Shown here in pieces: positions 1-9,132 of a stretch of DNA of 64,000 nt. Every line of letters starts with the position of its first letter. Positions within the stretch are counted from its first letter, which is position 1. A program made the translations under genes and the position numbers. This stretch comes from Sphingobacterium arenae. Lineage in GTDB: Bacteria; Bacteroidota; Bacteroidia; Sphingobacteriales; Sphingobacteriaceae. The stretch is taken from positions 62,001 to 126,000 of the forward strand of contig NZ_JACNYK010000001.1 of assembly GCF_014692505.1 (NCBI RefSeq), read 5' to 3'. The notes below the pieces were generated by a model. It had not been told where the DNA came from. It did not search any database and was given only the letters and a program-made list of their open reading frames with translations.

Positions 1-213
1 GTTTTTAACGAACTGGAAAACATGTTGGCACAGGTCATTGATAAATTACCTTCGAAATGCCAGATTGTTTATAAACTGATCAAACATGAGGGATTTAGTT
101 ATAAACACACCGCGGAAATCTTAGGCCTTTCTGTAAATACGATAGAAGGACATATGAGTAATGCGTTAAAAAAAATAGGGACTTTCCTGAAGAGTCTAAA
201 TTTAAAAGACTAA
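1..213 (+). CDS. ECF (FecI-like) sigma factor, C-terminal part
   Basis: The reading frame is open from base 1 through the first ATG (22), so the gene starts before the window and only about 70 codons are seen. They form sigma-70 region 4: the helix-turn-helix GFSYKHTAEILGLSVNTIEGH follows KLPSKCQIVYKL and would bind the -35 element. It lies 78 bases upstream of a FecR anti-sigma gene and a SusC/SusD pair, the usual Bacteroidota layout in which a TonB-dependent transporter signals through FecR to its own sigma factor. The type (ECF, FecI-like) is a confident family assignment. The target promoter, presumably that of the susC-like gene, is inferred from position. Confidence 0.88.
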   Translation, partial: VFNELENMLAQVIDKLPSKCQIVYKLIKHEGFSYKHTAEILGLSVNTIEGHMSNALKKIGTFLKSLNLKD

Positions 214-291
214 CTATTCAAAAAAAAATACTTTCCGACCGGTGGTAACATCATTTTTTATTGTCCTTATAATAATGAGCAATAATACAGG

Positions 292-1350
292 ATGTCGGAA
301 GAACGTTTTTATCAACTTATAAGCAGAAAACTTGCCGGTGAGGCTTCAGTCATCGAATTGGATGAATTGGAATGCTATGTGCGTGCCTATCCGGACAAAA
401 AAAAGCTTTACGATCTACTTATACAAGCACCAGTCGATAACGACAAGGGCATCTTGAAAGCCGAGCAGGCCTATGCACTTCATCAGTTGAAGTTACAACT
501 TCAGCAACCTGCCCACAGTAAAATACCGGTTAGCCGCAAACGATTCTGGAATAACCATAAAACAAAAAGTTATATTTTAATTGCCGCAACCATTGTTATG
601 GTTATTGCTGCTTTTCTGACGTTCAAAACGGAACTAATCATTCCAGCTCGTATAGAAGTTGCAGCAACCAAAGGGTCTATAACGAATATCAAACTTCCCG
701 ATGGTTCGACCGTTTGGTTGAATTCGGATTCTAAAATTACTTATCGAAATAACTTTGGATATGGTCATAGGGAATTGAGGCTGACTGGTGAGGCTTTTTT
801 CGATGTTAAACATGATCCAAAGACTCCATTTATTATCCACACGGATAAGATTAATATAAAGGTTCTAGGCACCGCTTTCAATGTCAAAAGTTATCCAAGC
901 GATAATTATGTTGAGACTTCGTTAATACGTGGGAAAATAGATGTGAATTTTACCGATCGGCCGAGCGAGCATATTACTCTGCGGCCACGAGAAAAACTCA
1001 CGGTGAATAAAGACCAGACAAAGGGAACAATAACAAGCCTCTTGTCAGGCGACACCGGCTCCAAGATAAGGCTCGAAAATGTTACCACTCTTTCAAAAGG
1101 CGACTCAATAGTTGCAGAAACAGCTTGGCTTCAAAATAAGATTGTTTTTGATAACACTTCATTTAGTGAAATAGCGGGTGTTTTAGAGCGAAGGTTTGAT
1201 ATTAAGGTAAAGTTTAAGAATGAAAAATATAAGTTATACTATTACACCGGCATCTTTCAACAGGAAAGTCTCCGAGAAATTTTAGATTTAATGAAAATTA
1301 CTAAACCCTTTAATTATGAAATAAACAAAAAGGTAGTAACCATCAATTAG
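292..1350 (+). CDS. FecR-family anti-sigma factor
   Basis: This 352-residue protein has the FecR architecture: a cytoplasmic N-terminal region that would hold the sigma factor (1-90), one membrane helix (about 93-112, SYILIAATIVMVIAAFLTF), a periplasmic FecR domain (about 120-215, including DGSTVWLNSDSKI and GEAFFDV), and a C-terminal DUF4974 domain (about 282-351) that contacts the STN domain of a TonB-dependent transporter. It follows the sigma gene and precedes a SusC-like gene carrying an STN domain, so all three partners of the signalling relay are present. The length is normal for the family. The ATG at 292 gives a complete cytoplasmic domain. Confidence 0.93.
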   Translation: MSEERFYQLISRKLAGEASVIELDELECYVRAYPDKKKLYDLLIQAPVDNDKGILKAEQAYALHQLKLQLQQPAHSKIPVSRKRFWNNHKTKSYILIAATIVMVIAAFLTFKTELIIPARIEVAATKGSITNIKLPDGSTVWLNSDSKITYRNNFGYGHRELRLTGEAFFDVKHDPKTPFIIHTDKINIKVLGTAFNVKSYPSDNYVETSLIRGKIDVNFTDRPSEHITLRPREKLTVNKDQTKGTITSLLSGDTGSKIRLENVTTLSKGDSIVAETAWLQNKIVFDNTSFSEIAGVLERRFDIKVKFKNEKYKLYYYTGIFQQESLREILDLMKITKPFNYEINKKVVTIN

Positions 1351-1471
1351 CTGGGAGATAAAAAAGAACCGAGAAATGTTGGAAGCATTCCTCGGCAAGC
1401 AGTCAGCCTCTCAGACTAAATTTCCCCACTACGGAAAAAATAATCAATTTATCAACTAACAAAACAAATGT
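1351..1471 (+). promoter_or_regulatory. fecR-susC intergenic region with imperfect hairpin
   Basis: This 121-base gap holds an inverted repeat: CCGAGAAATG (1369-1378) pairs with CATTCCTCGG (1386-1395), with one mismatch and a 7-base loop. No run of T follows it, so it is not a clear terminator. It may be a 5' leader structure of the susC-like mRNA, and the sigma-dependent promoter of susC should lie here. No promoter consensus was recognised. Confidence 0.4.
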
Positions 1472-4400
1472 ATGAAGAAATACAGACTCTTCAGAATAAA
1501 TTATAAAGCCTTAACCGTTCGGTTAGTATTCTTACAAATGAAAATTATAGCTCTTTCCCTTTTCCTCGCTATAAATTGTTCAGCAAGCGTTTTTTCACAG
1601 GTTACTGTTAGCGTAAGTTTTGAGAAAGTCCCTTTGGCGGATGCTTTGAAGATCATTGAACAAAAAAGCGGGTACCGTTTTATCTATAGTAACAACGTTG
1701 TTCCTGTCAAAAGAGAGATAACCCTTTCAGCTCAAAATGAAGATCTTTCCGCGCTATTGACAAAAGTTTTGGAGGGCACCAACATTGAATCCAGGATCAT
1801 GAGGAACAAGGTCATCACCTTGTCTGAAAAGAAAGCCGAGGAGGTTAAACAGAAGGAATCTGTTCAAAATCTTGCTTTCAGCGGTAAGGTAATAGACAAA
1901 ACGAATATGCCGCTTCCTGGAGCAACAGTAAGGCTGCTTACCGAAAAAGAACTTGCTGCGGTTACCAATAGAGATGGTGAATTTAGGTTTCCAGATGTTC
2001 CCTCTGGCAGATACACGATTAAGATCAACTTTCTCGGATACGAAACTTATCAGACCGAGATCAATATAGCGAACAGTATTGGACAGCAAGTCTTTGTGTT
2101 AAAAGCCAATGAACATTCCTTGCAAGAGGTAGTGGTCGTGGGCTATGGTGAAAGTAAAAGAAAAGATCTTATAGGGTCGGTCTCTCGGGTAACAGCTAAT
2201 GAAATTACAAAACAACCTGTAAACAATCTTTTATCCGCCTTGCAGGGGCTAGTTCCCGGACTCGAAATTTCAAATCAATCTGGGACACCAGGCTCGCCCG
2301 TTAGTGTAAGGATTAGAGGAATAAATTCAATCAACGCAGGCTCACCGCTTGTCCTCGTAGACAATGTACCCGCCGATCTAGCTTCAGTAGCTCCTTCGGA
2401 TGTTGAATCGGTAGAAGTACTCAAAGATGCGTCGTCGACGGCAATTTACGGCGCAAGAGGCTCAAATGGGGTGATATTGGTCACCACCAAACGAGGAAAG
2501 ACGGGTCGGGGCCAGGTCAGTCTACAGGCATATAGCAGCCTGACTAGCCCGACCAAACTGGCTCCGGTTCTGTCTGCTGACGAGTACCTAATGATTCGTA
2601 AGGAAGCTTATAAGAATGATAATATTACTTATACCGCACTGGACGCCCCTGATCTGTTCATGGATAATACGATAAATACGAATTGGGGCGATGAACTTTA
2701 CAACACAGCGTTGGCACAAGATTATCAGTTGAATTTTTCGGGAGGAAGCAATGAAATAAACTACTTTTTCAGTGGTGGCTTCAGGGACGAAAATTCAACT
2801 ATTAAAGGTGATTGGTACAATAGACGATACAATCTCAGGACAGGAGTTGATGCAAGATTGTCCAAAAGACTGAAAGCCGGAGGGGGAATCGGCTACACTT
2901 ACTCCAAGAACAACACCTATAGCGGTGCTATTGCCGCAGTCATATATTACGCATTACCGATAATACCTTTTCAGTCTAGCAATGGAATGGACAACCTTAC
3001 AGCCTATAGCCCCTATATCAATCCTAATAGACAATTGACAAGCTACAACCGCTCAACAGGTAATCAACTACTTGGGAATGTATATATGGATTACAATATA
3101 TATGACAAGCTTAATTTCCGGACAGATGTTAGCTTCAACAACAATTCTGGCAAGAATTCGTCCTTTGCACCTTCTACTTCTTCAATTGCAGAAGATGGGA
3201 GTAATTCAGGAAGTTATGGATATTCTGATGGTTTGACGATTAATATCGAACCAAAATTAAATTATGAAAAGAACTTTGGGAACCATAATCTTAAGGCATT
3301 GCTTGGAGGAACCTATCTAAATACCTCTGGAAGTACCACGAATATCTCTACTAGTACTCCATCCAATGCAATGGATGAATTGAATACGATTGTTGCCGGT
3401 ACAGTGGGCTTCAGGACCTATTCCGAGGAACCCTATAAATTCGCATCCATCTTTGGACGCATTAATTATAAATTCAATGAGCGCTATCTGTTAGAAGCGG
3501 TAGTTAGAAGGGACGGTTCATCCAGGTTTGGCCCGGAAAACAAATTTGGGACATTCTGGTCAATTGGAGGGGCTTACATCCTAACAGAGGAACCTATTTT
3601 TAGGTCATTTTTCGGCACAGATGTCTTTATCAAGATTCGGTCCAGTTACGGAACAACGGGAACTGATGGGATAGGATCTTTCAGATATATCGCCACAAGT
3701 CCTGTCGCCTTGTCACCTTATATGAACAATCCGACTATTGCCGTTGGTAATCTTGCCAATCCTGCCCTAAAATGGGAAGAAACTAAAAAATTCAATGTAG
3801 GCGCAGATATCAACCTCTTTAAGGACCGGGTCAGTATTGTGGCCGATTATTATAAGTCTCAGACAAATGGAATGCTTTATAGCGATTTTCTTTCACTTGT
3901 AACCGGTTTTAACAACATTATCAGAAATATGCCGGGCATTGTAGACAATAGCGGGTATGAGCTGAACCTCAACCTGGTACCGTTTATTGATAAAAAGGTT
4001 AAATGGACTACTTCTTTCAACATCAGTTTTATCAAAAATAAGTTGGTTAGCCTCCCCGCACTTGAAAATGCCACATTTGGAGCCAAATATTTGTATAAGG
4101 AAGGTTCTCCACTTGATCTGATCTGGGGTTTTAATTATCAAGGCGTTGACCCGCAAACGGGTCTTGCCCTATTCGAAGATGTTGACGGAAATGGTGGGAT
4201 AACAAGCTATACTCCAGACTATCAAGTTATTGGAAAGCGATTACCTGATCTTTTCGGTGGCTGGAACAATACACTAAATTATGAAAATTTTGATCTTACG
4301 GTAAATTCGCAGTTCGTAAAAGGCGTACTAAAAAATTATAACATCTATGCCGGAATCGGTGATGTATACAATCTCCCAACGTCTGTACTATCAAGATGGC

Positions 4401-4705
4401 AGCAGACCGGTGATATTACAGATGTGCCACGTGCTGCTGCTCCGGGTACAGCAGCTGCCATCAACAATAGCAAGATTAACCAGAGTAATTTTGCATTTGA
4501 TGATGCTTCATATTTCAGGGTAAAGAATATTACCTTGGGTTATACATTTTCTGTTAAAAGATTGGGGCTCAGTAATCTCCGTGCATATGCGACGGGCTAC
4601 AATCTCTTTACTATCTCCAAGTTCAAGGGGGATGATCCGGAAGGAAACAGTAATGTGGTTCCCATGCTGAAGACTTACACCATGGGGCTGAATCTAACAT
4701 TCTAA
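1472..4705 (+). CDS. SusC/RagA-family TonB-dependent outer membrane transporter with STN domain
   Basis: This 1077-residue outer membrane protein imports large ligands together with its SusD partner. In order, it has an N-terminal signal region (the core MKIIALSLFLAINCSASVFS starts at residue 23, so the mature cut is late), an STN domain (about 52-103) for signalling to FecR, a carboxypeptidase-regulatory-like domain (about 135-210), and a TonB box/plug starting at the family signature VVVGYGESKRKDLIGSVS (about 221-238). The plug continues through KDASSTAIYGARGSNGVILVTT, and the rest is a 22-strand barrel. The STN domain marks it as a transporter under sigma/FecR control. The substrate cannot be read from the sequence. 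The adjacent protease suggests peptides or protein rather than glycans. Confidence 0.95.
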   Translation: MKKYRLFRINYKALTVRLVFLQMKIIALSLFLAINCSASVFSQVTVSVSFEKVPLADALKIIEQKSGYRFIYSNNVVPVKREITLSAQNEDLSALLTKVLEGTNIESRIMRNKVITLSEKKAEEVKQKESVQNLAFSGKVIDKTNMPLPGATVRLLTEKELAAVTNRDGEFRFPDVPSGRYTIKINFLGYETYQTEINIANSIGQQVFVLKANEHSLQEVVVVGYGESKRKDLIGSVSRVTANEITKQPVNNLLSALQGLVPGLEISNQSGTPGSPVSVRIRGINSINAGSPLVLVDNVPADLASVAPSDVESVEVLKDASSTAIYGARGSNGVILVTTKRGKTGRGQVSLQAYSSLTSPTKLAPVLSADEYLMIRKEAYKNDNITYTALDAPDLFMDNTINTNWGDELYNTALAQDYQLNFSGGSNEINYFFSGGFRDENSTIKGDWYNRRYNLRTGVDARLSKRLKAGGGIGYTYSKNNTYSGAIAAVIYYALPIIPFQSSNGMDNLTAYSPYINPNRQLTSYNRSTGNQLLGNVYMDYNIYDKLNFRTDVSFNNNSGKNSSFAPSTSSIAEDGSNSGSYGYSDGLTINIEPKLNYEKNFGNHNLKALLGGTYLNTSGSTTNISTSTPSNAMDELNTIVAGTVGFRTYSEEPYKFASIFGRINYKFNERYLLEAVVRRDGSSRFGPENKFGTFWSIGGAYILTEEPIFRSFFGTDVFIKIRSSYGTTGTDGIGSFRYIATSPVALSPYMNNPTIAVGNLANPALKWEETKKFNVGADINLFKDRVSIVADYYKSQTNGMLYSDFLSLVTGFNNIIRNMPGIVDNSGYELNLNLVPFIDKKVKWTTSFNISFIKNKLVSLPALENATFGAKYLYKEGSPLDLIWGFNYQGVDPQTGLALFEDVDGNGGITSYTPDYQVIGKRLPDLFGGWNNTLNYENFDLTVNSQFVKGVLKNYNIYAGIGDVYNLPTSVLSRWQQTGDITDVPRAAAPGTAAAINNSKINQSNFAFDDASYFRVKNITLGYTFSVKRLGLSNLRAYATGYNLFTISKFKGDDPEGNSNVVPMLKTYTMGLNLTF

Positions 4706-4715
4706 TTTGAAAATC

Positions 4716-6134
4716 ATGTCGATATATAAAAAAATAAAACTTCAAGATAAATTTGTCTTGTTCCTGATGTGCCTGGTATTCGTGTCATGCGAAAAATTAA
4801 TCGAAACCGAGCCGGTTGGGGTCATCAGTACAGATAAAGCCTATGACAATGAAAAGAACATCGAGGCTTCGGTTAACGGCATTTATTATAAATTACAGCA
4901 AACTGGAAGTCTTTACAATGGTAATTTTTACTCGATCTATGCAGCGTTAAGCGATGAAGCTAAAGTCCTCACTCCAGCGGTAAATAGTATTGAATTTTCA
5001 ACAAATCAGATATCTGTAGCCAATATGGCGGTATCAAATTTATGGAACAATGCTTATGATGTTATTTATCAGTGCAATTCACTGATTGAAAACGTGACAC
5101 CTAAAACGGACCTTAATACGGTCAAGAAGAACCAATTTATAGGAGAAGCTAAATTTCTTCGCGCTTATTCTTATTTTATGCTCGCGCAATATTTTGGAGA
5201 CGTTCCTCTTGCTCTCAGTTCAGACTACCGTGCGAATAACACATTGTCCAGATCGCCAGTTACGGAGATTAATGATTTTATAACCGAGGAGCTGGAGGAG
5301 GCCGAGGTGTTGCTTCCCGATGGTTTCAATATTTATGGAGGTGTCCGGACAAGAATCACAAAGCAGGCCGCACAAGCGTTAAATGCTCGGCAGTATCTAT
5401 ATCGCGAAAACTGGAATAAAGCTATCGAAAAATCATCACTCCTTATCGAAAATAATACTTTTTCATTACCAGAAAACTTTGATGACGTTCTTAAATCGAA
5501 TTCGCCTGAAAGTATCTTTGAGCTTTGGTTCAGTTCTCAATCTGCGGGAACATATAATTATACTGCGGGATTATTTGTGCCAAATATCTCATTGCCAAAT
5601 CCGGCAACCCCCGGCTTTCTGCCAAGTGATAAATTGGTTAATGCTTTTGAGACTAACCCCATAACCTTCACACCCGATAAACGTAAGGATGCTTTTATTC
5701 GCTTTCAGTCTACGCCTTCCCCTGGATATAATTATCTATTCAAATACCGAGATAGAACAACTAATTCCGATCAGCCCAAATTTTTCCGTTTAGCCGAGCA
5801 ATATCTGATTAGGGCAGAAGCCCGTGCTCAGCTTAATCTTCCCGGAGCTGCCGATGACATTGATGTTATACGGTTAAGAGCCGGGCTTCCAAAAACTGTT
5901 GCGGTTACCCAGTCTCAATTGCTTGACGCTGTAGCGCAAGAACGTTTCGTTGAGCTATGTTTTGAGGGACACCGTTGGCCGGATCTGATCAGAACAGGAC
6001 AGGCCGATGTGGTTCTGGGAGCTTACAAACCAACAACATGGCAGCCAACGGACAAATTGTTACCGATTCCGGCGACGGAAATAGGTCGGAACTCTAATCT
6101 TAATCCTCAAAACCCCGGATATCAAAATCAGTAA
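4716..6134 (+). CDS. SusD/RagB-family surface lipoprotein
   Basis: This is the substrate-binding lipoprotein that caps the SusC barrel. From the ATG at 4716 the protein is 472 residues. A TTG at 4707, in frame and two bases after the susC stop, would add three residues and is an alternative start. The signal peptide ends in a lipobox (CLVFVSC, Cys at residue 25), so the protein is lipid-anchored. SusD features are the N-terminal helical TPR core (AYDNEKNIEASVNGIYYKL; FIGEAKFLRAYSYFMLAQYFGDVPL) and the C-terminal block ERFVELCFEGHRWPDLIRTG plus LLPIPATEIGRNSNLNPQNPGY. It is co-transcribed with the SusC gene. The ligand is unknown. Confidence 0.93.
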   Translation: MSIYKKIKLQDKFVLFLMCLVFVSCEKLIETEPVGVISTDKAYDNEKNIEASVNGIYYKLQQTGSLYNGNFYSIYAALSDEAKVLTPAVNSIEFSTNQISVANMAVSNLWNNAYDVIYQCNSLIENVTPKTDLNTVKKNQFIGEAKFLRAYSYFMLAQYFGDVPLALSSDYRANNTLSRSPVTEINDFITEELEEAEVLLPDGFNIYGGVRTRITKQAAQALNARQYLYRENWNKAIEKSSLLIENNTFSLPENFDDVLKSNSPESIFELWFSSQSAGTYNYTAGLFVPNISLPNPATPGFLPSDKLVNAFETNPITFTPDKRKDAFIRFQSTPSPGYNYLFKYRDRTTNSDQPKFFRLAEQYLIRAEARAQLNLPGAADDIDVIRLRAGLPKTVAVTQSQLLDAVAQERFVELCFEGHRWPDLIRTGQADVVLGAYKPTTWQPTDKLLPIPATEIGRNSNLNPQNPGYQNQ

Positions 6135-6146
6135 ATAGATCACATA

Positions 6147-8657
6147 ATGAAAATCAATTTTAAAGTAGTTTTGCCGCTATTAGTGGCTGTACCATGTCTT
6201 GTCTTGGGCCAGGAAAAAGATGTATCTGTAAAAAACCCAAGCGACACGGTGAAGAAAGAAACGCCAGGTCCACCTGTTAAAATAAAGCCCTACGAGGAGG
6301 TGGTTACAGATGAGGCGGTAAGTTCACCCGGACTTTTTACAGTGCATAAGGTGAAAGAGAAGTACTTTTTTGAATTGCCGGACACCATCATGAACCGTGA
6401 AATACTGGCGGTAACCAGATTTGTCAAAACACCGGGCGCAGCCACTTTTTATGGAGGTGAGTTAGCCAATCAACAGACGGTATATTGGGAAAAGGGACCG
6501 GATAACAACGTTTTTCTAAGGGCTTCCATTCTGGTGGTTCAAAGCAAAGATTCCACGCAAGCCATAACGCGAGCGGTGAAGGCTTCGAGCCTTGATCCCA
6601 TAGTTGCCAGTTTTGATATCAGCGCGTTTTCAAAAAGTAAGAATGGCGTCGTTATCGACGTCACCGATTTCTTTAAAGGAGATAATCAGGTAGTTTCTTT
6701 GACACCTTATCAAAAAAAAGCAATAAAAATCACCAACATCGCCGCAGACAAATCATATATTTCAGGGATCCGTTCGTTCCCGATTAATACCGAAGTCCAT
6801 TCGGTAAAAACTTTTACAGTAACACCTACCACGGGACCTTATCGGCCAACTGAAAAGCCAATAGTTGCCGGTATGGAGACAGGTTTTATAACCATGGAAT
6901 TAAATACTTCTTTTCTTCTCTTACCAAAAACCCCCATGCAACGACGTTACTTCGACAAACGTGTTGGGTATTTTGCAGATGAGCTGACTCGATTTGGCGA
7001 CGAACAACAGAGTGTCAAGCCGGTATCCCACATCGTAAGGTGGAGACTTGAACCCAAAGATGAAGACATAGAAAAATTCAAAAAGGGTGAACTGGTGGAA
7101 CCAAAGAAGCCCATCGTCTATTATATAGACCCAGCAACGCCGAAAAAATGGCGGAAATACCTGATTGCCGGGGTAAATGATTGGCAGGTAGCCTTTGAGC
7201 AGGCAGGCTTTAAAAACGCTATTTATGCAAAAGAATGGCCTGAAAACGACACTACAATGAGTATGGAAGATGCAAGGTACTCGGTTATTCGTTACCTGGC
7301 CTCGCCGGTGAGTAATGCTTACGGCCCTAACGTCCACGATCCGAGAAGCGGAGAGATTCTGGAGAGCCACATAGGTTGGTATCACAATATTATGAAAATC
7401 CTGCGGAATTGGTATATGGTACAGGCAGGAGCCATTGATAAACGCGCCAGAAAGATGGAGTTCGATGATGAACTGATGGGGAGTTTGATCCGATTCGTAT
7501 CTTCGCACGAAGTCGGACATACGCTTGGCCTGCGTCACAACATGGGAAGCAGCAGCCAGACTCCGGTAGAAAAATTAAGGGATAAATCCTGGGTAGAAGC
7601 AAACGGACACACCGTTTCAATTATGGACTATGCACGCTTTAATTATGTAGCCCAACCGGAAGATAGCATTGGACCAAAGGGAATATACCCGCGCATTGGG
7701 GAATACGATAAATGGGCTATAGAGTGGGGTTACGGTCATGTGCGCGCTAAAGATTATGATGAAGAGCGGAAACTTCTGTTTGGGATGACTACCAAGCGGC
7801 TTGCCGATAATCCGAAACTTTGGTTTGGCGGAGAAGGAAGCCTCCAGGATCCCCGTAGCCAAAGTGAAGATCTTGGCGATAATTCCATGAAGGCCAGTGA
7901 ATATGGGATAAGAAATCTCAAAAGAGTGATGGCTAACTTAGAGGAATGGACCCGGGAAGAGGGAGACACCTATGATAATTTCAACGAATTGTACGGCGAG
8001 GTCACTACCCAATATCAGCGCTATATTTACCACGTAATGAAAAATATAGGTGGGGTATACTTTACCAATAAGTCTTCGATGGAGCCGGGAGATCAGGTAG
8101 AGATAGTTGAACGCAGTAAGCAAAAAGAAGCTGTGGATTTTCTGATAAAACAGGTTTTCGTTACGCCGGATTGGCTGATCTCTGAAGATGTCTTGGGCAA
8201 ACTTAACGAATGGCCGGTAAAGAAGATTTCATCGCTACAAGAAGCAGCACTTCGCTGTCTTTCCCCGGGTATGCTTCTAATGATCATAGAAAGTGCGGAA
8301 AGATCATCCGACCCTTATACGCTGACCGAGTATTTGAATGATGTGACAGAAGGAATCTGGTCTGAACTTGATACGAAGGAATCAATCACACTTTACAGAA
8401 GAAATCTGCAAAAAATGTATATAACGAGCTTAAGTGCTATCATCAAGCCAGAGACCAAACCTGCAACTCCGGGAGCTATGTTTACGATCATTGAACCGAC
8501 AACGGTTAATAGCGACGTACAGTCTATAGTTCGTCACCTGTTGCATAACTTGAAGAGAAGAATTGAAAAGAAAGCGTCTAAAACCAAAGATGAATTGACG
8601 AGATATCATCTTGAAGATGTAACGTTACGAATCACAAATGTTTTAAAAGATAAATAA
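6147..8657 (+). CDS. Secreted zinc metalloprotease (DUF5117/DUF4953 type, metzincin-like)
   Basis: This 836-residue protein has a short signal peptide (MKINFKVVLPLLVAVPCLVLGQ). It matches the layout of the Bacteroidota DUF5118-DUF5117-DUF4953 zinc-dependent peptidases: N-terminal DUF5118/5117 part (about 45-300) and catalytic DUF4953 part (about 330-760). The zinc motif HEVGHTLGLRH (454-464) is a complete metzincin HExxHxxGxxH, and SIMDY (Met at 493) is the expected Met-turn, so the enzyme looks active. It starts 12 bases after susD and ends at a strong terminator, so it shares that operon. I infer that it degrades a protein substrate whose fragments the SusC/SusD pair imports. The target is unknown. 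Confidence 0.88.
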   Translation: MKINFKVVLPLLVAVPCLVLGQEKDVSVKNPSDTVKKETPGPPVKIKPYEEVVTDEAVSSPGLFTVHKVKEKYFFELPDTIMNREILAVTRFVKTPGAATFYGGELANQQTVYWEKGPDNNVFLRASILVVQSKDSTQAITRAVKASSLDPIVASFDISAFSKSKNGVVIDVTDFFKGDNQVVSLTPYQKKAIKITNIAADKSYISGIRSFPINTEVHSVKTFTVTPTTGPYRPTEKPIVAGMETGFITMELNTSFLLLPKTPMQRRYFDKRVGYFADELTRFGDEQQSVKPVSHIVRWRLEPKDEDIEKFKKGELVEPKKPIVYYIDPATPKKWRKYLIAGVNDWQVAFEQAGFKNAIYAKEWPENDTTMSMEDARYSVIRYLASPVSNAYGPNVHDPRSGEILESHIGWYHNIMKILRNWYMVQAGAIDKRARKMEFDDELMGSLIRFVSSHEVGHTLGLRHNMGSSSQTPVEKLRDKSWVEANGHTVSIMDYARFNYVAQPEDSIGPKGIYPRIGEYDKWAIEWGYGHVRAKDYDEERKLLFGMTTKRLADNPKLWFGGEGSLQDPRSQSEDLGDNSMKASEYGIRNLKRVMANLEEWTREEGDTYDNFNELYGEVTTQYQRYIYHVMKNIGGVYFTNKSSMEPGDQVEIVERSKQKEAVDFLIKQVFVTPDWLISEDVLGKLNEWPVKKISSLQEAALRCLSPGMLLMIIESAERSSDPYTLTEYLNDVTEGIWSELDTKESITLYRRNLQKMYITSLSAIIKPETKPATPGAMFTIIEPTTVNSDVQSIVRHLLHNLKRRIEKKASKTKDELTRYHLEDVTLRITNVLKDK

Positions 8658-8667
8658 GCTACGTGTG

Positions 8668-8703
8668 AAAAGTGTGTTTCTGTATCAGAAACACACTTTT
8701 TTT
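8668..8703 (+). terminator. Rho-independent terminator of the susC-susD-protease operon
   Basis: A perfect 15-bp stem (8668-8682 with 8686-8700) has a 3-base loop (TAT), and its right arm ends in a run of seven T. It begins 10 bases after the protease stop. The long A/T flanks could also work on the opposite strand, but no minus-strand gene ends here. Confidence 0.9.
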
Positions 8704-8814
8704 ACACTCTCGTTTTAGAATGGAAAGTTTATTGATAAGTTTTCCCAAGTAGTGTCTAAATGCTAAAATTTGGTTCCAATCATATGGTGGAATTATCTTA
8801 AACTGACCGGTTAA

Positions 8815-9020
8815 ATTGAGTGGCGATATTCGAGAAATACCGCCGCGAAATCCTACAATCCAGGTTATTATTGGTTACTGGCAAATTGCAGGTCGAAGGT
8901 GAGGTCATCCACGTTATCGTACAGCACTGCACCAACCTGAACGGCTGCTTGCGGGGTCTGGCCGCGCCCCAAGCGGATGACGCCGCCGTGGTACTTCATA
9001 AGGAGCGGAATTCTCAATGA
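8815..9020 (+). pseudogene. dnaE2 3' relic (error-prone DNA polymerase C-terminus)
   Basis: A 66-codon open frame (from the GTG at 8820) reads IFEKYRREILQSRLLLV, then GKLQVEGEVIHVIVQ, then NLNGCLRGL. This is the C-terminal OB-fold segment of DnaE2/DnaE-type polymerase alpha subunits. It has no start of its own, and the catalytic palm, fingers and PHP regions (roughly 950 residues) are missing. Homology stops at about 8815, just after an in-frame TAA. It is therefore a decayed remnant, not a gene. No imuA, imuB or lexA-like companion is in the window. It sits between the left operon and the defence genes, where a deletion or insertion endpoint must lie. Confidence 0.72.
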
Positions 9021-9132
9021 TAAATTTAAAATATAATCAGTTGGTGATTTTGCCCTACCGAATAAATTTTCGGGTGCCAGCTACACATTCAGAATAAATT
9101 CTTCTAAAGTCATTATTCTATTAATAACAATT
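9021..9132. other. Intergenic stretch between the dnaE2 relic and the HNH gene
   Basis: No gene, tRNA fragment or clear terminator was found here. With 8704-8814, which is equally empty, it is the place to look for the left end of the mobile element. Neither stretch contains a copy of the tRNA-Lys 3' end found at 45366. Confidence 0.5.

Noticed and set aside
6921-7538. 205-codon minus-strand frame inside the metalloprotease gene
   Set aside because: It is antisense to the zinc-motif region of a clearly functional gene, with a composition typical of a shadow frame.
8820-9020. A functional small gene from the GTG at 8820
   Set aside because: The sequence is the C-terminal piece of a much larger polymerase and lacks any start context of its own, so a relic is the better reading.
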